5,073 bases of DNA from Burkholderiales bacterium (GTDB lineage Bacteria; Pseudomonadota; Gammaproteobacteria; Burkholderiales; SG8-41), in contig SYEN01000239.1 in assembly GCA_005800795.1 (NCBI GenBank), positions 1 to 5,073 on the forward strand, given 5' to 3'. The notes under the pieces are model-generated. The model was not told where the DNA came from, did not search any database, and worked only from the letters and a program-made list of their open reading frames with translations. A program made the translations under genes and the position numbers. Positions 1-5,073 of this stretch are shown here, in pieces (position 1 is the stretch's first letter; every line of letters starts with the position of its first letter).

Positions 1-552
1 GAAGGGTTCGTCGGTGAGCAGCACCTTCATTGCGTCGATATAACGCAGCTGCTTGATCAGCAGGCTTGCACCCGGCCCGTGGCCAAGCCAACCTTGTGTC
101 AGTAGCGAAAACTTGAACTTTGCGTGTTCAGCACTGGCAATACGGATATCACAAGTCGATAACAGAATGTAAAGCCCGGCACCTGCGGCCCAACCGTTGA
201 CCGCTGCGATCACCGGCTTCCACACGCGCGGATAGTGATCGCCGAAGCGCCCGTCAACGCCGGTTTTTTGTCCGTGCACGGTACCCGCCAGCGGCCAGTA
301 GATGCGTTGCGTGCGCAAGAATTCGCGTTCTTCTTCGGTGATGTTTTTGCGCTTGGCAAGATTGTGGCCGCCGCAAAAATGCTTGTCGCCCGCGCCGGTG
401 ATTATGGCGCAGCGGATCGAGCGGTCTTCCCACATGTCGATCCACGCCTGCGATATCTCGTCGGATGTGGCCTTGTCGAGAATATTGGCCTTGGCCGGAT
501 TGTTGAGCGTGATGTAGGCGACACCGTCGCGTTTGATGTAATCGATGGCCAA
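1..552 (-). CDS. Enoyl-CoA hydratase/isomerase-like protein (crotonase superfamily), 3' end cut by window
   Basis: The reverse strand reads open for 184 codons from a TTG start to the window edge, giving an N-terminus MAIDYIKRDGVAYITLNNP, the usual first beta strands of crotonase-fold enzymes acting on acyl-CoA thioesters in the cytoplasm. The first oxyanion-hole loop is HFCGGHNL (residues 58-65) and the second is NGWAAGAG (119-126), followed by CDIRIAS (134-140) and a GPGA turn (159-162). These place it firmly in the superfamily; family members are about 250-300 residues, so roughly a third is missing. The start was chosen because AGGAG lies 8 nt upstream and no better in-frame start exists. 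Oddity: the two positions that carry catalytic Glu in rat mitochondrial hydratase (Glu144, Glu164) align with Tyr128 (or Ile129) and Leu150, so ordinary hydratase chemistry is doubtful; an isomerase, hydrolase, decarboxylase or C-C lyase role is possible. It is transcribed away from the other genes. Confidence 0.9.
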   Translation of the reverse strand, partial: MAIDYIKRDGVAYITLNNPAKANILDKATSDEISQAWIDMWEDRSIRCAIITGAGDKHFCGGHNLAKRKNITEEEREFLRTQRIYWPLAGTVHGQKTGVDGRFGDHYPRVWKPVIAAVNGWAAGAGLYILLSTCDIRIASAEHAKFKFSLLTQGWLGHGPGASLLIKQLRYIDAMKVLLTDEPF

Positions 553-560
553 GTGAATTT

Positions 561-565
561 CTCCT
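561..565 (-). promoter_or_regulatory. Shine-Dalgarno site of the crotonase gene
   Basis: On the reverse strand AGGAG sits 8 nt before the TTG at 552-550. It decides the start, because no in-frame ATG or GTG lies nearby upstream. Confidence 0.75.
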
Positions 566-606
566 GAAGAAGCGGCGAATGCTGATGCGTGCTGGGGAGG
601 TGCAAT

Positions 607-634
607 GGTGTACCCCTCGCTCATCTGGTGTCAA
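607..634 (-). promoter_or_regulatory. Possible sigma70-type promoter for the crotonase gene
   Basis: The reverse strand carries a perfect TTGACA -35 hexamer (634-629), a 16-nt spacer and a poor -10 candidate TACACC (612-607). Transcription would begin near 600, leaving a leader of about 48 nt before the TTG start. The -35 match is strong, but the -10 matches only 3 of 6 positions, so the promoter may be weak, activator-dependent or fortuitous. Confidence 0.35.
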
Positions 635-669
635 TCACGTGTCGCAACCAGCATGCCTCGGCGCGCTGG

Positions 670-675
670 TATTAT
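670..675 (+). promoter_or_regulatory. Possible -10 box for the glycosyltransferase gene
   Basis: TATTAT matches the -10 consensus at 5 of 6 positions and lies 27 nt before the GTG start, a sensible distance for a short leader. No recognisable -35 hexamer is found at 16-18 nt upstream (the bases are ACCAGC or its neighbours), so this rests on one box only. Confidence 0.2.
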
Positions 676-688
676 TGTTGCTCACAAA

Positions 689-695
689 AAGGAAG
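689..695 (+). promoter_or_regulatory. Shine-Dalgarno site of the glycosyltransferase gene
   Basis: AAGGAAG ends 7 nt before the GTG at 703. This favours 703 over the earlier in-frame GTG at 589, which would add 38 residues of non-conserved, Cys- and Arg-rich sequence and would start close to the divergent gene's own leader. Confidence 0.65.
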
Positions 696-702
696 ACGCA
701 CC

Positions 703-2022
703 GTGCCAAACGACATCGCAGCCAGCGGTGCTCCGGTGGGAAATCTGCCGCGCCTGCTACTCGTGCTGACGGAATTTCCACCCGGCTTTGGCGGCATGCA
801 AACGCACGCGGTGAATCTGACGAATCATCAGGCCGCGCGCGGCTACGCTGTCGAGATCGCAACGCATCGCGTGGCCGACCCCGCACTTAAGGATGCCGCG
901 CGGCGTTTCGATGCCGGCTTCGGCGTTCCCGTGCATCGTTGTCTGTCGCGTCTCGGGTTCTGGCATAACGTTGACGCACTGCAACGGCTGGCACGCCGTT
1001 CGCGTGTTGATTTGATCTACAGCTCCACCGTGTTCTACGGCCTGCTCGGCGAACGCACCGGTTTGCCGGTGGTGTGCCGCAGCGTGGGGAACGACATCCT
1101 GCGGCCCTGGCAGGGATATCCCTTTCAACTGCTGTCCTCGCTGATCGGCGCACCCGTTCTGCAACGCCTGATCAGCCGTTGGCTGGAACACGGCTGGCAT
1201 CCGGAATGGGCGGAGCTGTTGTTCCACAAGACACGGCACGCGCTGATGCGCGATTCGGCGCAGGCCCACCAACGCGTGCTCGCCAACAGCGATTTCACCC
1301 GCGATTTGTTGCTGAATCTGGGCGTGGAAGGCGAGCGCATCCAGGTGGTCACCGGCGGCGTGGATGTCGCGCGATTCAGGCGGCCCGATGCGCGCCCGAT
1401 GCGCAAGCACACCTTACGCGCGGAACTCGGTTTGCCTGCAGATGCGTTCGTGCTGCTGACGGCGTGCCGCTTTGTGGCGAAAAAAGGCCTTGATCTACTG
1501 CTGCACGCAATGCGCGAATTACGGCGTGACTTGCCCGTGCATCTGATCGTCGCCGGCGACGGGCGCAGCCGCCCCGATTACGAGGCGCTGGCCGCAGAAC
1601 TCGGTGTCAGCAACCACGTCAGTTTTCGCGGCCGCGTTGAGCATGGTCAGCTTGAGCACCTTTTCTGGGCCGCCGATGCGTTCGTGCTGGCCAGCAAGGA
1701 AAGCGTCAATCCGTATACCGGCACGCGTGATGTCGAAACCATGGGCCGCGTGTTGTGCGAGGCCAACGCAGCCGGCCTGCCCGTGATTGCTAGTGCGAGT
1801 GGCGGCATACCCAGCGTGGTATCCGACAACGATAACGGCCTGCTGTTTCCCGAGGGCGATCTCGCGCGGCTGACTGAGGCCGTGCGGCGCGTGGCCACCG
1901 AACCAGGGCTGGCAAGCCGGCTCACGCATCGCGGCATCGAAAAAGCCGAATCGGCGATCGATTGGGGCATTATCATGAAGCATCACGAAAGCGCGTTTGC
2001 CGAGGTTATTGCGTCGGCTTGA
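703..2022 (+). CDS. GT4-family glycosyltransferase (GT-B fold, retaining)
   Basis: The 439-residue product has the two-domain GT-B plan of GT4 enzymes, which move a sugar from an NDP- or GDP-sugar to a lipid or growing glycan at the cytoplasmic face of the membrane. The N-terminal domain opens with LLLVLTEFPPGFGGMQTH (residues 18-35), containing the glycine-rich loop. SVGND (127-131) sits where many relatives have HGxD, and ANSDFTRDLL (194-203) leads into the linker. The C-terminal donor domain shows CRFVAKKGLDLLL (255-267), with the Arg and Lys expected to contact the donor phosphates, VAGDGRSRPDY, and the signature E-x7-E motif with Glu345 and Glu353, followed by AAGLPVIAS and a GGIP loop. 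An extra segment of about 50 residues (133-190), rich in Leu, Trp and His, separates SVGND from ANS and makes the protein longer than many relatives. There is no signal peptide. The acceptor and sugar cannot be read from sequence; its neighbours are catabolic and give no help. Confidence 0.9.
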   Translation: MPNDIAASGAPVGNLPRLLLVLTEFPPGFGGMQTHAVNLTNHQAARGYAVEIATHRVADPALKDAARRFDAGFGVPVHRCLSRLGFWHNVDALQRLARRSRVDLIYSSTVFYGLLGERTGLPVVCRSVGNDILRPWQGYPFQLLSSLIGAPVLQRLISRWLEHGWHPEWAELLFHKTRHALMRDSAQAHQRVLANSDFTRDLLLNLGVEGERIQVVTGGVDVARFRRPDARPMRKHTLRAELGLPADAFVLLTACRFVAKKGLDLLLHAMRELRRDLPVHLIVAGDGRSRPDYEALAAELGVSNHVSFRGRVEHGQLEHLFWAADAFVLASKESVNPYTGTRDVETMGRVLCEANAAGLPVIASASGGIPSVVSDNDNGLLFPEGDLARLTEAVRRVATEPGLASRLTHRGIEKAESAIDWGIIMKHHESAFAEVIASA

Positions 2023-2068
2023 ATACGGGTGTGCGTAAGTACCGAGGCATTCGCTTTAAGTGATCGTA

Positions 2069-2091
2069 ATACATAAGTATCTGTTTTTTTT
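2069..2091 (+). terminator. Weak candidate terminator after the glycosyltransferase gene
   Basis: A 4-bp stem ATAC/GTAT with an ATAA loop (2069-2080) is followed after three bases by eight T residues (2084-2091). The U-tract is good, but the stem is short and AT-only, so it would be a weak intrinsic terminator at best. The same AT-rich stretch (about 2061-2105) could instead be promoter DNA for the downstream gene, with TATTTT at 2095-2100 as a -10-like sequence. Confidence 0.3.
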
Positions 2092-2136
2092 CAATATTTT
2101 AATAGCCTTAGACAACCTGCACCCTCTGCCACCTCC

Positions 2137-3129
2137 ATGTCCAAACTCCGCCTCGCCCTTTCCTGCTGGAACTATGACCGTATGCGTGCGCTGGCCGATG
2201 GCCGCGTGCAGCCGCACGGCATTGAATTGAATTTCCTCGATCACATCGTCGAGGAAACCTTTTTTCGCATGCTGCGCTATCAGGAATTCGACGTGGCGGA
2301 GCTGTCGCTGTCGTCGTACACGGTGTCGCTGTTTCGTGACCCGCAGCCGTTTATCGCGATACCGGTGTTTCCGTCGCGCATGTTCCGCCATTCGTGCACG
2401 TTCATCTCGGCGGCCAGCGGTATCCGCGAACCGAAAGATTTGATCGGCAAAAAAGTCGCCTCGCCCGAATACCAAATGACCGCGCCGGTGTGGAGCCGCG
2501 GCATCATGCAGGACGAGTACGGCGTCAAAATCAGCGACTGCGAATACTGGACTGGCGGACAGGAAACACCGGGCCGCGACGAAAAACTCAAACTCGATCT
2601 GCCACCGCACATCAAACTGAACCCGATCCCAGCGGGCAAAACATTGTCGCAAATGCTTGCCTCGGGCGAGATCGACGCGCTGCACAGTCCGCGCATGCCG
2701 TCGACGCTGCACTCACAGCCGGCGAAAGTGAAGCGTCTATTCGAGGATTACGTCGACGTCGAACGGGCGTATTACCAAAAAACAAAACTCTTTCCGATCA
2801 TGCACACCATCGCTATTCGCCGCGAGGTGTACGAGAAAAATCGCTGGATCGCGATGGAGTTGTATAAAGCCTTCGCCGAGGCGCAGCGCATTTGCTACGA
2901 AGAAATGTTCGAGACCGCCGCGCTGCGCAACATGCTGCCGTGGATGATTGCCGAAGTCGAATGGCTGAAAAAGCACATGGGCGACGACTGGTGGCCTTAT
3001 GGCTTTGAGGCGAACAAGGCCACGCTGGATACCTTTTTGCGTTATCACCATGAACAGGGTCTGTCGAAGCGGCGCCTACAACCGCAGGACCTGTTCGCGC
3101 CGGAAACGCTGGAGGCGTTCAAGATTTAG
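2137..3129 (+). CDS. 4,5-dihydroxyphthalate decarboxylase-like protein (Pht5 family, PBP2-like fold)
   Basis: The 330-residue product resembles 4,5-dihydroxyphthalate decarboxylase of phthalate degradation, which releases CO2 to give protocatechuate. That family is derived from the type-2 periplasmic binding protein fold and is often annotated as an ABC substrate-binding protein. Family marks are SCWNYDRMRAL near the N-terminus, FDVAELSLSSY (51-61), FPSRMFRHS (78-86), a VASPEYQMTAPVWSRG block (107-122) followed by DEYGV, WTGGQETPGR (138-147), GEIDAL near 180, and a closing WWPYGFE...LFAPETLEAFKI. Length matches the family. The N-terminus is polar with no signal peptide, supporting a cytoplasmic enzyme rather than a transport receptor. 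No SD precedes ATG 2137 (the leader is CT-rich); the next in-frame ATG (codon 16) also lacks one and would cut into conserved sequence. The true substrate is uncertain because many paralogues exist outside phthalate operons and no other phthalate genes are seen here. Confidence 0.85.
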   Translation: MSKLRLALSCWNYDRMRALADGRVQPHGIELNFLDHIVEETFFRMLRYQEFDVAELSLSSYTVSLFRDPQPFIAIPVFPSRMFRHSCTFISAASGIREPKDLIGKKVASPEYQMTAPVWSRGIMQDEYGVKISDCEYWTGGQETPGRDEKLKLDLPPHIKLNPIPAGKTLSQMLASGEIDALHSPRMPSTLHSQPAKVKRLFEDYVDVERAYYQKTKLFPIMHTIAIRREVYEKNRWIAMELYKAFAEAQRICYEEMFETAALRNMLPWMIAEVEWLKKHMGDDWWPYGFEANKATLDTFLRYHHEQGLSKRRLQPQDLFAPETLEAFKI

Positions 3130-3159
3130 CGTTACTTCGCGTCACCTGGTACAAAATCA

Positions 3160-3177
3160 ATAAATACGACTATTTAT
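3160..3177. repeat. 18-bp perfect palindrome, possible operator or AT hairpin
   Basis: ATAAATA and TATTTAT form a perfect 7-bp inverted repeat around CGAC, in the 124-bp gap before the receptor gene. It stands 76 nt before the ATG and overlaps a -10-like TACAAT (3177-3182). The symmetric arms suit a dimeric regulator; as RNA the stem would be weak and is not followed by a U-tract, so a terminator is unlikely. Confidence 0.4.
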
Positions 3178-3253
3178 ACAATTACACCTTGCGGTATTCG
3201 ATCTTCTCTTGTCACGCGAACCCTTTGCCCATCCCCAACCTTCTGGCGACCTG

Positions 3254-3340
3254 ATGAAACGTTACCCCAATTTACTGCCTGTGTTTATTGTGTTCACGGT
3301 GTTGATGTTTACCGCTGCCATGGCACCGGTCGCATCCGCG
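3254..3340 (+). other. Sec signal peptide of the Bug/TctC receptor
   Basis: The first 29 residues have a basic n-region (MKRY), a hydrophobic core (roughly residues 7-24) and an Ala-Ser-Ala motif before Gln30, a good signal peptidase I site. There is no lipobox Cys, so the mature protein should be soluble in the periplasm. Confidence 0.8.
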
Positions 3341-4237
3341 CAATCCGCAGCCAGCCGCCCCATGCGCCTGCTCGTCACCTTCCCGCCGGGCGGGGCGACC
3401 GACATCAGCGCGCGCCTGATCGCGCCGCGTCTGGGCGAAAATCTCAGTCAGCAATTGATCGTCGATAACCGGCCGGGCGCCAGTGGCATGATCGCCACCG
3501 CGCTGCTGGCGCGGACCGCGCCCGACGGCCACACCCTGCTGGTGGTGGATGTGGCTCACAGTTCGAACCCCGCTCTCAACGATTCAATGGCGTACGACAC
3601 GCTGAAGGACATTTCGGCGATCAGCATGCTGATGCGCGTGCCCATGCTGATACTGGTAAACCCGGCGTTCCCGCCGCAAAATGTCAAGGAATTGATCGCG
3701 CTTGCCAAGGCCAACCCTGGCAAGTTCAATTACGGTTCGGCGGGCCTCGGCAGCACCATGTATCTGCTGGCGGAATACTTCAAGGCCAGCGCGGGCATTA
3801 ACCTGGTGCATGTGGCCTACAAAGGCGGCGGCCCGGCGCTGGCGGAGGTGATGGGCGGTCAGATACCCATCACGTTTCTGTCCACCGCAGCGTCGATGCC
3901 GCAGGTCAAGGCGGGGCGTGTACGCGCGCTGGCGATATCGGGCCGCGAACGCAGTCCTGTGGCGCCTGACGTGCCCACCGTGGCGGAAGGCGGCCTGCCG
4001 GGTTTTGAGTTTTATCTGTGGCAGGCGGTACTCGCGCCTGCAGGCATGCCACCGCCGGTGATGGCGCGGCTCAGCAACGCTGTCACCGCGACGCTCTCAC
4101 ACGCGGATACACGCGAGCGTTTCACGGTCCTTGGTGCCGAAGTCACCGCGACCACGCCGCGCGAGGCGGATGCGTATATCCGCTCGCAGGTCGAGCGCTG
4201 GATCAAAACGCTGAAGCCAACGGCAGCATCGAGATAA
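3254..4237 (+). CDS. Bug/TctC-family tripartite tricarboxylate transporter substrate-binding protein
   Basis: The 327-residue product is a periplasmic receptor of the Bug (Bordetella uptake gene)/TctC family, which captures small carboxylates or related solutes and can deliver them to TctAB-type membrane permeases. After a signal peptide (residues 1-29) the mature protein shows the family start RPMRLLVTFPPGGATDI (35-51), the first binding loop. VDNRPGASGM (70-79), APDGHTLL, YGSAGLGS (160-167) and VAYKGGGPAL with MGGQI (from 188) follow, then the family-typical VPTVAEGGLPGFE and a C-terminal helix ending in WIKTLK. Length fits the usual 320-330 residues. The ATG at 3254 is preferred over the in-frame TTG at 3209 because it starts directly at the basic n-region MKRY of the signal peptide; neither has a convincing SD. 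No tctA or tctB lies in the window. Ligand is unknown; the neighbouring decarboxylase-like and HyuA genes suggest a carboxylate or cyclic amide compound. Confidence 0.93.
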   Translation: MKRYPNLLPVFIVFTVLMFTAAMAPVASAQSAASRPMRLLVTFPPGGATDISARLIAPRLGENLSQQLIVDNRPGASGMIATALLARTAPDGHTLLVVDVAHSSNPALNDSMAYDTLKDISAISMLMRVPMLILVNPAFPPQNVKELIALAKANPGKFNYGSAGLGSTMYLLAEYFKASAGINLVHVAYKGGGPALAEVMGGQIPITFLSTAASMPQVKAGRVRALAISGRERSPVAPDVPTVAEGGLPGFEFYLWQAVLAPAGMPPPVMARLSNAVTATLSHADTRERFTVLGAEVTATTPREADAYIRSQVERWIKTLKPTAASR

Positions 4238-4265
4238 GTAATTGTTTTTATTTATTTTTTTAAAA
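4238..4265 (+). other. AT-only spacer between receptor and hyuA-like genes
   Basis: This 28-nt stretch has two G and no C, including a run of seven T (4255-4261) followed by four A. No GC stem precedes it, so it is not a canonical intrinsic terminator. It may help promoter melting or act as an A/T-rich translation enhancer for the following ATG at 4280, which has no SD. Confidence 0.35.
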
Positions 4266-4279
4266 CCCTGGGCTTCGCC

Positions 4280-5073
4280 ATGAGCGGCGCGTTATCTCTG
4301 CGCCTCGCCGCCGATGTTGGCGGCACCTTCACTGACGTAGCCGCCTTTGACGAAACCACGGGAGAGCTGCGGCTGGGCAAGACGCTGACCACGCCGGCGC
4401 GGCTGGTCTCCGGCATTGAGCATGGCGTGACCAGGGCCAGCTCACACTTTGATGCGGCGCGGCTGTTCCTTCACGGCACTACGGTCGCCATCAACACCAT
4501 CCTCGAACGCAGCGGCGCGCGCTGTGCACTGCTGACCACGCAGGGCTTTCGCGACATCTACGAAATCGGCCGCGTCAACCGGCCGGAATCGTACAACCTG
4601 TTTTTCAAACGGCATACACCGCTGATCGGACGCGACCTGCGTTTCGATATCAGCGAGCGCATCGACGCGCAGGGCGCAGTGTTGATCAAGCTGGATGAAG
4701 CGCAAGTGCGGCGCGTGGCGGCTGAAGCGGTGGCGCAGGGCGTGGAGGCCATCGCGATTTTATTTTTGCACTCTTACTGCAACCCGGCGCACGAGCAACG
4801 TGCCAAGCAAATCATCGAGCAGGAATTCCCGCAACTGTTTGTCACCGCCTCGCACGAACTCAGTCAGGAGTACCGCGAGTTCGAGCGCACCTCGACGGCG
4901 GCGGCCAATGCTTACGTCGGGCCGCGCGTTCGGCGCTATCTGGCCGAGATGGAATCGCAGCTTGAGGCCGCGCGCTTCGCCGGCACGTTTCTGATTGTGC
5001 AATCGAGCGGCGGGCTGTTCGACGCCGCCGACGCGCGGCGCTCGTGCATACGCATGCTGGAGTCGGGGCCGGC
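4280..5073 (+). CDS. Hydantoinase/oxoprolinase subunit A-like protein (HyuA family), 3' end cut by window
   Basis: The frame is open for 264 codons from ATG to the right edge. The N-terminus reads LRLAADVGGTFTDVAAFD, with the Asp12/Gly14-Gly15-Thr16 phosphate loop of the ASKHA ATPase-like HyuA family. HGTTVAINTILER (65-77), the GFRDIYEIGRVNRPE block, a SERIDAQG segment, YREFERTSTAAANAYV (198-213) and QSSGGLF...ARR...LESGPA near the edge follow in family order. HyuA proteins are about 680-700 residues and work with HyuB in ATP-dependent opening of hydantoin-like or 5-oxoproline rings; related subunits form acetone and acetophenone carboxylases. Which reaction applies here cannot be told from the N-terminal third. 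The start is the only ATG that leaves the usual short leader before DVGGTFTD, though it has no SD. It lies 42 nt after the receptor gene on the same strand and is probably co-transcribed with it; a HyuB gene is expected beyond the window. Confidence 0.9.
   Translation, partial: MSGALSLRLAADVGGTFTDVAAFDETTGELRLGKTLTTPARLVSGIEHGVTRASSHFDAARLFLHGTTVAINTILERSGARCALLTTQGFRDIYEIGRVNRPESYNLFFKRHTPLIGRDLRFDISERIDAQGAVLIKLDEAQVRRVAAEAVAQGVEAIAILFLHSYCNPAHEQRAKQIIEQEFPQLFVTASHELSQEYREFERTSTAAANAYVGPRVRRYLAEMESQLEAARFAGTFLIVQSSGGLFDAADARRSCIRMLESGP

Noticed and set aside
589..702. 38-residue N-terminal extension of the glycosyltransferase from GTG 589
   Set aside because: The extension is Cys/Arg-rich without family similarity, while GTG 703 has AAGGAAG at good spacing and leads straight into the conserved first strand.
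605..769. 54-codon ORF starting ATG 605 after GGGGAGG, overlapping the glycosyltransferase start in another frame
   Set aside because: The SD-like sequence is only 4 nt from the ATG, the product shows no recognisable pattern, and its second half is an off-frame reading of the glycosyltransferase gene. A regulatory leader peptide cannot be excluded but has no positive support.
757..1410. Minus-strand open frame of 217 codons opposite the glycosyltransferase gene
   Set aside because: It has no recognisable domain and lies entirely within a well-supported plus-strand gene.
1999..2018. GCCGA...TCGGC inverted repeat at the end of the glycosyltransferase gene
   Set aside because: The 5-bp stem has a 10-nt loop, lies inside the coding sequence and has no following T-run, so it is not a convincing terminator.
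2056..2712. Long minus-strand open frame of 218 codons opposite the Pht5-like gene
   Set aside because: Its Arg/His-rich composition is typical of antisense readings of GC-rich genes, and the plus strand has clear family motifs throughout.
3209..3253. TTG-started 15-residue extension of the receptor gene
   Set aside because: It lacks an SD and would place polar residues ahead of a normal signal peptide that begins at ATG 3254.

Overview
The window looks like a chromosomal piece of a GC-rich proteobacterium, most likely a betaproteobacterium of the Burkholderiales (Alcaligenaceae or Comamonadaceae type). The basis is a Bug/TctC-type solute receptor, a family strongly expanded in that group, beside a 4,5-dihydroxyphthalate decarboxylase-like protein and a HyuA-type hydantoinase subunit. 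This placement is inference from gene content; no rRNA, tRNA or mobile element is visible.

Layout. Positions 1-552 (minus strand) hold the first 184 codons of a crotonase-superfamily (enoyl-CoA hydratase/isomerase-like) gene that runs off the left edge. Both catalytic glutamates of classical hydratase appear replaced. A divergent intergenic region (553-702) carries a perfect TTGACA -35 box facing the crotonase and well-formed Shine-Dalgarno (SD) sites for both flanking genes. Positions 703-2022 (plus) encode a GT4-family retaining glycosyltransferase starting at GTG. After an AT-rich gap come three plus-strand genes: a Pht5-like decarboxylase-family protein (2137-3129), a secreted Bug/TctC receptor (3254-4237), and the first 264 codons of a HyuA-type ATP-dependent subunit (from 4280, cut by the right edge; open to the window end, so it has no stop here).

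How the genes may work together (inference). The right half reads as a small catabolic island for a carboxylated compound. The Bug protein would capture it in the periplasm, the Pht5-like protein would decarboxylate an intermediate in the cytoplasm, and HyuA with an expected HyuB partner downstream would carry out ATP-dependent ring opening or carboxylation. The crotonase-like enzyme could act on a CoA-thioester intermediate. The glycosyltransferase does not fit this pathway and probably belongs to surface polysaccharide or glycolipid synthesis. No TctA/TctB membrane subunits are in the window, so the receptor is an orphan as far as can be seen.

The most unusual points are the crotonase without either catalytic Glu, the contrast between two SD-led non-ATG starts on the left and three ATG starts with no SD on the right, and an 18-bp perfect palindrome upstream of the receptor gene. 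I do not see a clear wholly new system; the genes are recognisable families in a plausible but unassigned catabolic arrangement.
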